A DNA stretch of 64,000 bases from positions 62,001 to 126,000 of the forward strand of contig OZ242312.1 of NCBI GenBank assembly GCA_965207805.1. The letters are read 5' to 3'. Below are positions 1 through 8,515 of the stretch, piece after piece. Position numbers and translations under genes: made by a program. Numbering within the stretch: position 1 is the first letter of the stretch; each line of letters opens with the position of its first letter. This DNA comes from Palauibacter sp965207805 (GTDB lineage Bacteria > Gemmatimonadota > Gemmatimonadetes > Palauibacterales > Palauibacteraceae). The notes beneath the pieces are model-generated. The model saw only the letters and a program-made list of their open reading frames with translations, did not search any database and had not been told where the DNA came from.

Positions 1-330
1 CTCCGCCGTTTGGGCCGCGACGCCGAGGCGGCGGCCGTTCTCGAACCGGTGACGGCGGAACTCGATGTCATCGAGAACACCAGCTATCACCGGCTCCTCC
101 TCATGTACAGAGGGGAGCTCGATGCCGACGAGCTGTGGGATCCCGAGAGCGGAGATCCGGCGGGCGTAGCGGTGGCCTACGGGGTCGCGACCTGGCACCT
201 CTACAACGGCCGCGAGGCGCAGGCCGCAGAGATGTACCGCCGCATTCTCGAGGGTTCCGGATGGGCGGGGTTTGGCTACATCGCGTCCGAGGCGGAGATC
301 GCCCGCCTGGAGGCCGACGCCGGCGGCTGA
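1..330 (+). CDS. TPR-type protein, C-terminal fragment (5' end outside window)
   Basis: The reading frame is open from the first base and stops with TGA at 328-330, so only the last 109 residues are visible. The fragment has helical, alanine-rich TPR-like character, with WHLYNGREAQAAEMYRRILE as a clear repeat helix pair. It then ends in a GFGYIASEAEIARL segment, an ending I associate with tetratricopeptide proteins of Gemmatimonadota. Such proteins usually act as scaffolds or as secreted amidohydrolase/TPR fusions; the missing N-terminus decides this and cannot be judged here. The next gene is on the same strand, 168 bases downstream, beyond a perfect inverted repeat. Confidence 0.6.
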   Translation, partial: LRRLGRDAEAAAVLEPVTAELDVIENTSYHRLLLMYRGELDADELWDPESGDPAGVAVAYGVATWHLYNGREAQAAEMYRRILEGSGWAGFGYIASEAEIARLEADAGG

Positions 331-432
331 CCCGCTGCAACTTTTTCCCTGGCAACCTCGTTCCGGCCAGGGATGCGACGCGCCGCAACCTTTCGACGGC
401 TCGACGCGTCCTACTTCGCAAGGTTGAGCAGT

Positions 433-463
433 CCGTGGCAAACGCACAGTCCTTTTGCCACGG
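433..463. repeat. Perfect 10-bp inverted repeat with 11-nt loop
   Basis: CCGTGGCAAA at 433-442 is exactly complementary to TTTGCCACGG at 454-463. It lies between the TPR gene and the DUF5916 gene. It could be an operator or a terminator-like hairpin; there is no strong T-run after it. Its presence argues against a start codon for the next gene at 373. Confidence 0.5.
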
Positions 464-498
464 GCCGCCAGGGTTCGGGCTGCTTAAGGAAGGTCACG

Positions 499-3210
499 TT
501 GGGGTTCTCCTTGTTCCTGATAGATTCCGCCGCCCCGGTGCGCCGGTTGGCGGCATTCCTGCTGTTGTTGGGCCTGGCCGCGCCGCTTGCGGCGCAGGAC
601 TCCGTCAACGGGGGCGAGACGCACGCGCGGGCCGCCGCAGCCCCGGTGCTCCGGGCGATCCGGGCGACGGAGCCGCCGCAGATCGATGGACGGCTCGATG
701 AAGCCGCCTGGAGCGGGGCGCCGACTGCCCGCGACTTCGTTCAGTTCCGGCCCGACCCTGGCGAGCCCGCCAGCGAGCGCACCGAGGTCCGAGTGCTCTA
801 TACGGACGACGCCGTCTACGTCGGCGCACGGATGTACGACCGCGATCCCGGCGGAATCATCCGCCGGCTCGCCCGCCGCGATGAACAGGTGACGACGGAC
901 GCCTTTCATGTCTCCTTCGACAGCTATTTCGATCACCGGACCGCATTCCGCTTCTCCGTGAGCGTGGCGGGCGTCCAGAGCGACGGCCTGCTGTTCTCCG
1001 ACACGCAGGCGGACGACGATTGGGACGCGGTGTGGGAGAGCGCGACGCGCACGGACGAGACGGGCTGGACCGCCGAGCTGCGGATCCCCCTCTCGCAACT
1101 CCGGTTCGCCGGATCCTCCGAAGACGGCGCCGGAAGCACGTGGGGCATCAACTTCCGGCGCGAGATCGCCCGCCTGGAGGAATCGAGCGTGTGGTCGCCC
1201 TTGCCGGAGGATGGCTCGCGGGTCGTCTCCGCCTTCGGCACGCTGCGCGATCTTCAGGGCCTCCGGCCGCGCCGTAATCTGGAGGTGCGGCCCTATGTCC
1301 TCTCCTCCGCGACGCGGGCGCCGGGCTCCGCCGCCGACCCGTTCTACACGGCCACAGCGCTGCGCCAGACGGTGGGAGGCGACCTGAAGTACGGGATCAC
1401 GGAGAACCTCACGCTCGACGTCACGGTCAACCCCGACTTCGGTCAGGTCGAAGCCGATCCGTCCGTCGTGAACCTCTCGGCGTTCGAGACGTTCTTTCCC
1501 GAGAAGCGACCGTTCTTCCAGGAGGGATCCGACATCTTCGGTTTCTCCTTCGGCGGGGGCGATGACAACAACGAGTCGCTCTTCTATAGCCGCCGTATCG
1601 GCCGGACGCCCCAGGGGTCCGTGACGAGCCCGGCGGACTACCGCGACGTGCCGGCGGCGACGAGCATTCTCGGCGCGGCGAAGCTGTCCGGAAAGACGGC
1701 GAACGGGTGGTCGATCGGTTTCCTCGACGCGCTCACGTCGAACGAGATGGCGCAGTTCTCCACCCCGCAGGGGACGCTGGGCGAGCAGTTGGTGGAACCG
1801 GTGACGAATTACGCGGTCGGACGGGTCATCCGGGACTTCCGCGACGGGGAAAGCGCGGTCGGCCTCATCGCTACCGCCACCAACCGGCGCCTGGACGCCG
1901 GGGGGTCGCTTGCCTTCCTCGCGGACCAGGCGTACACGGGAGGGATCGACTTCCGGCATCGGTTCGGGAACGGCAACTACGAGATCAGCGGCCATGTGAT
2001 CGGGAGCACGGTGAGCGGGAGTCCGGAGGCCATCGAGCGCATCCAGCGTTCCTCCGTCCACTACTTCCAGAGCCCGGATTCCAGGCACGGACTGGACCCC
2101 ACCCGCACGCGTCTCTCGGGCAGCACGTCGACGATCAATTTCTCCAAGGTCGGAGGCGGGAACTGGCGCTACGGACTGTTCGGCGAGAACCGGTCGCCGG
2201 GCTTCGAATCGAACGACCTCGGATTCCAGCAGAACGCGGATTACCGGGTCGGGGCGGTCTGGGTGAACTACGAGCAGTTCCGGCCGCAGGGGCCGTTTCG
2301 GAACTGGGGAGTGAACGCGGCGACGTGGTCCGGCTGGACGTTCCGCGGCGAACGGCAGTTCACGGGCGGCAACGTGAACGGAAACTTCCAGTTCAAGAAC
2401 TTCTGGCGCGGCTTCGCCGGGTTCAATCAGGAGTGGGCGGGACTCGCCACGACGGCGCTGCGCGGAGGCCCCACGCTCTACCAGCCGAGCCAGTGGAGCA
2501 GTTGGGGCGGGGTGTTCACGGACTCCCGAAAGCCCGTGCGTCTCGGGGCCGTCTTCAACGCCGGAGGAGAGTACAGCACCGCGACCCGCCGCCTGGGCGT
2601 GTCGCCGAACGTGATGCTCCAGCCGTCGAGCCGTCTTCAGTTCAACATCGGGCCGAGCGTGCAGTGGAACGATCGGGCGTGGCAGTTCGTCTCGCGGCCG
2701 AACGCTTCCGACGGAGCGCATTACGTGTTCGCGCGCCTGAGCCAGCAGACGATCTCGATCACGACGCGCCTGAACTACACGTTCAGCCCGGATCTTTCGC
2801 TTCAGTTCTACGCTCAGCCCTTCGTGAGCGCGGGGAGCTACGACCGTTTCATGGAGGTCGATGATCCGCGGGCGTCCGATTTCTCCGATCGCTTCCGGAC
2901 CTACGGCGAGAACGAGATCCGGCGCCTGGAGGCGAACGGCTTCGGGCTCTACCAGGTTGACGCCGACCGGGACGGGAAGGCGGACTTCGGTTTCGCGGAC
3001 CCCGACTTCAACGTGAAGTCCTTCCGCTCCAACCTGGTCCTGCGCTGGCAGTATCGACCCGGATCGACCGTGTTTCTCGTGTGGAGCCGCGACCAGCAAT
3101 CGTTCCGCAACGACGGCGCTTTCCGCTTCGGGGAAGATCTGGCGGATATCGCCCGGATCCCCTCCACCAACGTCTTCCTCGTCAAGTTCGAACACTGGCT
3201 GGGGCTCTAG
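499..3210 (+). CDS. DUF5916 outer-membrane protein with CBM9-like N-terminal domain
   Basis: This is a secreted protein of about 900 residues. A signal peptide (core RRLAAFLLLLGLAAPLAAQ) is followed by a carbohydrate-binding CBM9-like domain (IDGRLDEAAWSGAP, then EVRVLYTDDAVYVGARMYD). The rest is a DUF5916 beta-rich region with many aromatic-alternating strands and a C-terminal phenylalanine-rich strand, as in outer-membrane barrels. The TTG at 499 is chosen because AAGGAAGG (486-493) precedes it by 5 nt; an ATG at 373 or GTG at 538 are alternatives. The family is widespread in Gemmatimonadota and Bacteroidota, and its substrate is not known. A binding or export role at the cell surface is inferred from architecture only. 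Confidence 0.8.
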   Translation: MGFSLFLIDSAAPVRRLAAFLLLLGLAAPLAAQDSVNGGETHARAAAAPVLRAIRATEPPQIDGRLDEAAWSGAPTARDFVQFRPDPGEPASERTEVRVLYTDDAVYVGARMYDRDPGGIIRRLARRDEQVTTDAFHVSFDSYFDHRTAFRFSVSVAGVQSDGLLFSDTQADDDWDAVWESATRTDETGWTAELRIPLSQLRFAGSSEDGAGSTWGINFRREIARLEESSVWSPLPEDGSRVVSAFGTLRDLQGLRPRRNLEVRPYVLSSATRAPGSAADPFYTATALRQTVGGDLKYGITENLTLDVTVNPDFGQVEADPSVVNLSAFETFFPEKRPFFQEGSDIFGFSFGGGDDNNESLFYSRRIGRTPQGSVTSPADYRDVPAATSILGAAKLSGKTANGWSIGFLDALTSNEMAQFSTPQGTLGEQLVEPVTNYAVGRVIRDFRDGESAVGLIATATNRRLDAGGSLAFLADQAYTGGIDFRHRFGNGNYEISGHVIGSTVSGSPEAIERIQRSSVHYFQSPDSRHGLDPTRTRLSGSTSTINFSKVGGGNWRYGLFGENRSPGFESNDLGFQQNADYRVGAVWVNYEQFRPQGPFRNWGVNAATWSGWTFRGERQFTGGNVNGNFQFKNFWRGFAGFNQEWAGLATTALRGGPTLYQPSQWSSWGGVFTDSRKPVRLGAVFNAGGEYSTATRRLGVSPNVMLQPSSRLQFNIGPSVQWNDRAWQFVSRPNASDGAHYVFARLSQQTISITTRLNYTFSPDLSLQFYAQPFVSAGSYDRFMEVDDPRASDFSDRFRTYGENEIRRLEANGFGLYQVDADRDGKADFGFADPDFNVKSFRSNLVLRWQYRPGSTVFLVWSRDQQSFRNDGAFRFGEDLADIARIPSTNVFLVKFEHWLGL

Positions 3211-3282
3211 CTTAGCGGCACCTTGCGGGCACAGGGCCGGCGGACGACTTGCCGCGGCTTCTCCCAGGACCCGCGAGGGGCG

Positions 3283-3519
3283 GTGATCGGATACGTATTC
3301 GTGGCACTCGCCGTGATCGTGGCGGTGGCCGGCTGGAGACTCCGGAGCCGGCTGCGCCGCCAGACCCGTAGCGGTGTCACGGACGAGATCGTGCGGCGCA
3401 TCGAGACGGTGGGCCGCGTGGACGCGGAAGACGTCGAACCGGTGGATCTCGAGTTGGCGAGGACCGAGGAAGACGAATTCTGGGCCCAGACGTGGGACGA
3501 GCCGGAAGAGAACTGGTAA
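3283..3519 (+). CDS. Small single-pass membrane protein
   Basis: This is a 78-residue hypothetical protein. One hydrophobic segment (GYVFVALAVIVAVAGWRL, about residues 3-20) is followed by an arginine-rich stretch and then a strongly acidic tail with several Glu and Asp residues and two tryptophans near the end. The GTG start at 3283 is preceded by GAGGGG (3275-3280), a rather short spacing; starts further upstream exist in frame. It sits between the DUF5916 gene and the secreted propeller gene, all co-directional, so it may be co-transcribed with them. I recognise no family and assign no function. Confidence 0.5.
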   Translation: MIGYVFVALAVIVAVAGWRLRSRLRRQTRSGVTDEIVRRIETVGRVDAEDVEPVDLELARTEEDEFWAQTWDEPEENW

Positions 3520-3538
3520 GGGGACGGGCGGGAAATCG

Positions 3539-4738
3539 ATGACGAACACAGCACGGAGTTCCGGCGTGATCGGCGTTGCGCTGTCGGCCCTGGCGCTGTC
3601 GCCGGCAGCGGTTTGCGTGGCGGAGGCGCAGGGGACGCCGCGGGTTTCGTTCGGGATGGCGGCCGCGACCTTCGAGGACGGTCTTGGCTCCATGCGTGGC
3701 GTGCGCGAACTGGAGGACGGCCTGGTACTCATAGCGGACGGCTTCGGCGCCGCGGTCATCGCGTGGATGCCCGGGAGCGGCGCGGACACGCTGACGAACA
3801 CGGGTCAGGGGCCGGAGGAGTATCGGACGCCGGACGGTCTCTTCCCCCTTCCGGACGGTGCGACGCTCCTCGTCGATCTCGGCAACGCGCGGCTCACGCG
3901 TATCGAAGCGGACCTCAGCTTCGGGGAGACGTGGCCCATCGCTCAGGGAGGGCCGACTACCGGGATGACGATGCTCCTTCCGGTGGGGACCGACCGCGAA
4001 GGCGGGATCTACTTCCAGCGGCGACTCGACGGGATGGCGGGGACATCGGATTCGGCGGCCGTGGCGCGCTTCGATCCGGCGACGGGCGAGATCTCCGAGG
4101 TCGGACGCGTCCGGCTTGCGGCGCAGACGCGCGTGGAGTCGGGCGACGCGAACAACCGCAGCGTGAACATCCGGCCCGTGCCGTTCTCCAACCAGGATGC
4201 GTGGAACGTGGCCTGGGACGGCCGGGTGGCGGTGGCGCGCGCTGACGGCTACCGGCTGGAGTGGCTGGACCCCGCGGGCAGGGTCACGCGGGGGCCCGAG
4301 ATCCCCTACGAACCCGTGCGGGTGCGGCGGGCGGACCAGGATGAGTGGCTCGACGGACTAGGGGGCGGTCTGCGTGTCGAGGCCACCGACGATGGGAGCG
4401 GGATGCGGATGTCCATGAGCCGCGCGCCTTCCGGCGCGGGTAATGCGGATCCGTCCGACTTCGAGTGGCCCGAGGTGAAGCCGGTCATCCCGGCCGGGGC
4501 GGTCGCGGTCGATGCGGAAGGCCGGGCGTGGGTCCGGCGTTATGTGCCCGCGGGCGAGGTGCACCTGTACGATGTGTTCGATGCGGGTGGGCAGCGAGTG
4601 GCCCAGGTGGAACTGCCCGAGGAGCGGCGACTCGTCACCTTCGGAGCGGAGAGCGCGTACCTGGTCCGAAGTGACGAATTGGGGTTCGCGTGGCTCGAAC
4701 GGTACCCGATGCCCGCGTTGCCCCAGCGGTCCGGCTGA
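3539..4738 (+). CDS. Secreted six-bladed beta-propeller-like protein
   Basis: This 399-residue protein starts at ATG 3539, just after the preceding small gene. An N-terminal signal peptide (GVIGVALSALALSPAAVCVAEAQ) is followed by repeated beta-strand blocks. The block GQGPEEYRTPDGLFPLPDG with a following LLVDLGNARLTRI is the usual signature of six-bladed propeller (NHL/6-bladed type) proteins abundant in Gemmatimonadota and Bacteroidota. No catalytic motif is visible. These proteins are thought to be periplasmic or surface binding modules. The 3' end faces the minus-strand DUF3179 gene with only 36 bases between the stops. Confidence 0.65.
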   Translation: MTNTARSSGVIGVALSALALSPAAVCVAEAQGTPRVSFGMAAATFEDGLGSMRGVRELEDGLVLIADGFGAAVIAWMPGSGADTLTNTGQGPEEYRTPDGLFPLPDGATLLVDLGNARLTRIEADLSFGETWPIAQGGPTTGMTMLLPVGTDREGGIYFQRRLDGMAGTSDSAAVARFDPATGEISEVGRVRLAAQTRVESGDANNRSVNIRPVPFSNQDAWNVAWDGRVAVARADGYRLEWLDPAGRVTRGPEIPYEPVRVRRADQDEWLDGLGGGLRVEATDDGSGMRMSMSRAPSGAGNADPSDFEWPEVKPVIPAGAVAVDAEGRAWVRRYVPAGEVHLYDVFDAGGQRVAQVELPEERRLVTFGAESAYLVRSDELGFAWLERYPMPALPQRSG

Positions 4739-4774
4739 CGCCGACCTCGAAAAAGCCGGGGTGGCTCCTGGGGC

Positions 4775-5992
4775 TCAGTGCGGACGCCGTCTCACGAGAT
4801 CCGGATCCGGTGGCAGCAGTGCCGTGTCGTCCGTCGGCACGAAATCCGCGGAGCCGGTGAGAGGAACCGGAGCAACCCACACCTCCGTGTCAGGCTGGAA
4901 CGCCGCCCACGCAAACCAGAAAGCGTGGTACGCTTCGGGGTGAGCTTCGAGTTTTTCCCCCTCAAGCGGTCCCTCTACGGCCTCTCCCGCGAAATTCCAC
5001 ACGCTCCCCGTCTCCACGTCCTGTCGGCGACCGTCGACGACCTCGAAAGTGAGCGGCCGCCCGTTGGCTCGAGCGCGGTAGATTCTCGCGCTCTGAGCGC
5101 GGGAGTTCCAGAACGCAACGATGGGCTCTCCACCCGCCCTCGCACTCGCGGCCCAGACGAACGTGTTCTGACCTTCCTGGTCCTGGGCCGCGACTTCTCT
5201 CAGGTCCGCGATGGCGAACGCGATGCCGCCGGTTCCCGCCGGGACGCCGACCACGCGCTCCTTCGGCTTTCGGCGAGGGTCGATCGGGGCGGAGGTCGGG
5301 TAGAAGAGCGAGGCGTTGTCCGGATCCCGATAATTCCCGTACGGGTAGAGCGTGTAGAGGAAGTCGTGCCCCGTCGCCCGTGTCGCGACCCATGTGTCCA
5401 GAAAGATCTGCAGCCACGCCCCGTAGAGCATCAGCTCGTACGGCACGCGCGTCAGGCTGCTGCCGTCCCGCGGGCCGCACGTGGCGGAGCGCGTCAACTG
5501 AGGGTAGAGCGTCCCGGAGCCGTCGTCCATCACGAGGTTGTTGTCGAGAACGTAGTTCGATACCGCGAAGTCGGGCGTGCCGCTCGGCTCGGGATCGAAG
5601 ACGCTGACCGACCCCGTAAGCGGCGAATAGGTGACCGTGAGTCGTTCTCCCGTCGCATTCGGGTCGGCCGGGTCGACTTCGGCCTGCAGGTTCAGCACCT
5701 CGTGGTACCAGAGGAGCTTCAGGGGTATGGCGAGGGGCTGGCCGTTGAATTCGAGCCCGATCACGAGATCGCCGCGATTGACGTAACCGACGTGGGGCGC
5801 GATGAGCCGCGTGGCGACTTCCGGATTCGTGAGCGCGGGAATACTCGAGCGCTCCACGCCGGCGTCCGTGAAGTTCGCGAGCGGGAGCGAGCAATCCGAG
5901 AACCCGGTCAACGGGCCAAAGCTCTCTCCGGAGCATGCGGCGAGCCCCACCGCACACAGCGCCACGGCAATACTGCTCCTAGCTGGATTCAT
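4775..5992 (-). CDS. DUF3179 domain lipoprotein
   Basis: This predicted 405-residue lipoprotein has a signal (SSIAVALCAVGLAACSG) carrying a lipobox LAAC close to the N-terminus. The body matches the DUF3179 pattern: LAIPLKLLWYHEVLN, then LTVTYSPLTGSVSVFD, then a FAVSNYVLDNNLVMDDGSG block. The family usually has a Cys in the V-T-Y-C-P-L-C motif; here both cysteines are absent (VTYSPLTGS), which is a departure worth noting. The ATG at 5992 is preferred over that at 6013 because GAGG lies 6 nt upstream. It is convergent with the propeller gene. The biochemical role of DUF3179 is unknown. Confidence 0.75.
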   Translation of the reverse strand: MNPARSSIAVALCAVGLAACSGESFGPLTGFSDCSLPLANFTDAGVERSSIPALTNPEVATRLIAPHVGYVNRGDLVIGLEFNGQPLAIPLKLLWYHEVLNLQAEVDPADPNATGERLTVTYSPLTGSVSVFDPEPSGTPDFAVSNYVLDNNLVMDDGSGTLYPQLTRSATCGPRDGSSLTRVPYELMLYGAWLQIFLDTWVATRATGHDFLYTLYPYGNYRDPDNASLFYPTSAPIDPRRKPKERVVGVPAGTGGIAFAIADLREVAAQDQEGQNTFVWAASARAGGEPIVAFWNSRAQSARIYRARANGRPLTFEVVDGRRQDVETGSVWNFAGEAVEGPLEGEKLEAHPEAYHAFWFAWAAFQPDTEVWVAPVPLTGSADFVPTDDTALLPPDPDLVRRRPH

Positions 5993-6049
5993 CCGGTGCC
6001 TCGCACCTGTCATGCTCCGTCACCGTCGGACGCGAGAGTGCCCGACGGC

Positions 6050-6790
6050 TCATGGGACGGAAAGACCGGCGAGGCCGCCGGCCGTGCCACGGGCTGCTAG
6101 ATGAACAAGGCCTCGTTCTCGGAATCGACTCCCCGAACGTCGGCCTTCTGCGTCCGCACATCCTTCTGGCCCACCTGACGCTGCCCGACGACGATCATCG
6201 CGATACTCGCGACGAGCGCCAGCGCGATCCTGAACTTCTTCATGGCGTCCCCCCTCCTCCATCGTCCCTGCACCCAACGCCGCACCTAAAGCCGGATCCG
6301 GACACAGATCGCTCCCATAGTATAAGGCCTTCCTGCCGTTTAACGAATTTTCCGGTCCGATGGTGACACGTCGGATGGGTGCGTCGGTCTCGATGGCCCA
6401 GCGGTTGAGGGTGTCCCTGGCCAGCGCGAGGTCGATCTCCGCCAGCAGCGTGCCTTCCGTATCCCGGGCCTCGAGGCGAATGAGGTCGGCGCGCACGCGG
6501 ATGTTCACGCGGACCGAATCCCGACGCGGCACGGTATCGAGCACCACGCTCCCGGCTCCTGCGGCGGCGAAGACGTACGCGTCCACGTCGAGCGGGTTGA
6601 CGAGGAGAATCCGGTACTCGCGGGTCGGACCCTCGCCCGGGAGCGGGGCAACCGCCGCGGCGTCGTCGGACGGCACGGAATCGGGCGGGACACCGGACGA
6701 ATCGGAGGTGTCGTCGACCGGGGCGCACGCCGCCGTGAGGCACACAAGCGCGCAAAGAGTGCGGCCTGCTCGGAAAGGCCGCCGGTTCAG
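6050..6790 (-). CDS. Putative lipoprotein with unclear ends
   Basis: The clear part is a lipoprotein: hydrophobic stretch with lipobox (LCALVCLTAAC), a Ser/Asp-rich linker, then a beta-rich domain (EYRILLVNPLDVDAYVF, VPRRDSVRVNIRVRADLIRL, WAIETDAPIRRVTIG). No ATG, GTG or TTG suits this start; a CTG at 6788-6790 overlaps the glpD stop codon and has GAGG upstream. After about 6340 the translation turns into arginine-rich non-protein-like sequence and runs on to 6050 without a stop, overlapping a better small gene. The true end probably lies near 6340, and an indel or sequence error is possible. The function is unknown. Confidence 0.4.
   Translation of the reverse strand: MNRRPFRAGRTLCALVCLTAACAPVDDTSDSSGVPPDSVPSDDAAAVAPLPGEGPTREYRILLVNPLDVDAYVFAAAGAGSVVLDTVPRRDSVRVNIRVRADLIRLEARDTEGTLLAEIDLALARDTLNRWAIETDAPIRRVTIGPENSLNGRKALYYGSDLCPDPALGAALGAGTMEEGGRHEEVQDRAGARREYRDDRRRAASGGPEGCADAEGRRSGSRFRERGLVHLAARGTAGGLAGLSVP
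6097..6243 (-). CDS. Small secreted or membrane-anchored peptide (48 aa)
   Basis: This 48-residue protein starts at ATG 6243 behind a very strong ribosome-binding site (AGGAGGGGGGACGCC before the ATG). It begins MKKFRIALALVASIAMIVV, a typical signal or anchor helix, followed by a hydrophilic tail rich in Gln, Asp and Glu. It overlaps, in another frame, the doubtful 3' extension of the upstream lipoprotein frame. I recognise no family. The strong start signals and a possible promoter at 6319-6347 make it likely to be expressed. Confidence 0.5.
   Translation of the reverse strand: MKKFRIALALVASIAMIVVGQRQVGQKDVRTQKADVRGVDSENEALFI
6319..6347 (-). promoter_or_regulatory. Possible sigma-70-like promoter for the 48-aa gene
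   Basis: On the minus strand a good -10 element TATACT (6319-6324) lies 17 bases downstream of a weak -35 TTCGTT (6342-6347). The region is locally AT-richer than its surroundings and lies about 75 bases before the small gene's ATG. The -35 match is poor. Confidence 0.3.
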
Positions 6791-8505
6791 CGGACCCTCT
6801 TCGCGTGGGCCGCCAGCTCGCGGATCGCGCCGTCGTCCACCGCCCTGAATGTCAGCGCCCGTTTCATTTCCTCCGCCTGCCGTTCGCCTGTCCAGCCCAG
6901 CTCCGGGGCCATGACTTCGGCGACGCGGCGCGCCGCCTCCGGCGTCCCGGAGCGCGTCTCGAGGCCGACCCGCATCCGCCGAAAGAGAATGTCTTCCACG
7001 TGAAGGGCCATCTCGCTCCGCACCGAATACACCGCTTCGGCCAGAAGGTGCGGCCGCTCCGCGACGACCCTCTCGCCGAGTCGCGGGTTTCGCTCGACAA
7101 GGTCGAGGACCCGGTTCGCTCGCGTCCCGTATGCGCGGGTGAGGCGGTCGGCGGAGGCGCGCCCGAGTCCCTGCGTACGGGCGCGCTCCCGGATCCGGCC
7201 GCGAAGCGCGTCCAGATCCCGGAACCGCGCACCGGGAAGCGGAACCTTGTCCGTGTCCACCTTCCGAAGCGCCTTCACGCCGGTCGGCGCAAGGAACGCC
7301 TGCACGCGATCCATCGTTGCCTCGGCCATGTGACGGTGAGAGGTCAGTTTTCCTCCGCTCAGGGTGAAGACGCCCGGGGGATGCTGATGAACCTCGAACT
7401 CCCTCGACACGCCGCCCTCCTCGGCACCGTCCGCGGGCGGCGCGACGAGCGGCCGCAAGCCGGCCCAGGCGCTGATCACATCCTCCGGTCCCAGCTTCGA
7501 TGCCGGGAGCAGGCGACGGGTGGCCTCGAGCAGGTAGGCGATGTCCCCGGGGGTGGCCGCGACCTCGTGCGGGCGGCCGTCGAAGAACTCGTCCGTCGTA
7601 CCGATGAGGGTCAGATCCTCCCGCCACGGCAGGACGAACATCACGCGGCCGTCCTGCGGGGCTTCGAAGATCAGGGCACCGGAGTGACCCACCCGTTCGC
7701 GCGCCACGTGGATGTGCGTCCCCCGCGAGGGACGAATGCGCACGGCGGATGTCGCGCCACTCCCCGGGCCGGACCCCGGCGGGCCCGCGATGACGCGGTC
7801 GAGCATCTGTTCGGCCCACGCGCCGGTGGCGTTGACGATCGCAAGGGCGTCGACTCCCACTTCCCGTCCGCTCTCCGCATCTCTCACCAGCGCCCGGTGG
7901 CCCGGCCAGTCCGAGGCGTCGATACGGACGACCTCGGCCCGGTTGACCACGGTCGCACCGGCCTCGACCGCCGCCACGATGGTCGTGACGACGAGCCGGG
8001 CATCGTCGACCTGGGCATCGAAATAGCGCGCGCCGCCGAGAAGCCCTTCGGTGCGCAGCCCGGGCTCACGGGCGAGCATCGCCTCGGTGTCGAGCATCTG
8101 ATGACGCTCGATGTTGCGGAACAGCGAGAGCGCATCGTAGAGCCACATCCCCGCGTCGAGCTTCGTCCGGCCGATGCGGCCATCCCGGAAGATCGGAAAG
8201 TGGAACTCCAGCGGCCGCACGAGGTGGGTCGCGATCCGGAGCAGGGTCCGCCGTTCCTGGCTCGCCTCGAACACGAGGTCGAACTCGAAGTGCTCCAGGT
8301 AGCGCAGGCCGCCGTGGACGAGGCGGGAAGAACGGCTGCTCGTACCCCACGCAAAATCCGCGGCTTCGACGAGAGCGGTGCGAAAACCGCGGCGGGCCGC
8401 GTCACGCGCGACGGCGGCGCCGGAAATGCCGCCCCCGATGACGAGGACATCGAAGGCGGTCTCCGCGAGGCTCCGGAACCGCTCGGCGCGCCCGGGAGCC
8501 GTCAC
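6787..8505 (-). CDS. glpD: Aerobic glycerol-3-phosphate dehydrogenase
   Basis: This FAD-dependent enzyme oxidises sn-glycerol 3-phosphate to dihydroxyacetone phosphate at the membrane, feeding electrons to quinone. The N-terminal dinucleotide-binding motif FDVLVIGGGISGAAVARD is followed by RGFRTALVEAADFAWGTSSRS-type family blocks and RLVHGGLRYLEHFEF, all classical GlpD features; the C-terminal domain is also complete. The GTG at 8505 gives 572 residues and starts 10 bases after the stop of the upstream oxidoreductase gene. An ATG at 8568 would add a low-complexity Ser-rich N-terminus and overlap that gene. No glpK or glpF is nearby. Confidence 0.88.
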   Translation of the reverse strand: MTAPGRAERFRSLAETAFDVLVIGGGISGAAVARDAARRGFRTALVEAADFAWGTSSRSSRLVHGGLRYLEHFEFDLVFEASQERRTLLRIATHLVRPLEFHFPIFRDGRIGRTKLDAGMWLYDALSLFRNIERHQMLDTEAMLAREPGLRTEGLLGGARYFDAQVDDARLVVTTIVAAVEAGATVVNRAEVVRIDASDWPGHRALVRDAESGREVGVDALAIVNATGAWAEQMLDRVIAGPPGSGPGSGATSAVRIRPSRGTHIHVARERVGHSGALIFEAPQDGRVMFVLPWREDLTLIGTTDEFFDGRPHEVAATPGDIAYLLEATRRLLPASKLGPEDVISAWAGLRPLVAPPADGAEEGGVSREFEVHQHPPGVFTLSGGKLTSHRHMAEATMDRVQAFLAPTGVKALRKVDTDKVPLPGARFRDLDALRGRIRERARTQGLGRASADRLTRAYGTRANRVLDLVERNPRLGERVVAERPHLLAEAVYSVRSEMALHVEDILFRRMRVGLETRSGTPEAARRVAEVMAPELGWTGERQAEEMKRALTFRAVDDGAIRELAAHAKRVR

Positions 8506-8515
8506 GGCACCGGGG

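Noticed and set aside
328..498. In-frame TGA at 328 between the TPR gene and the DUF5916 frame as another selenocysteine codon
   Set aside because: The TPR protein has a normal C-terminus, the following codons are not protein-like, and the next gene begins with its own ribosome-binding site and signal peptide.
484..3801. A very long open frame on the minus strand (about 1100 codons) opposite the DUF5916 gene
   Set aside because: It is a shadow produced by high GC and third-position bias. The translation is Arg/Pro/Val/His-rich without family signatures, while the plus-strand protein has a signal peptide and recognisable domains.
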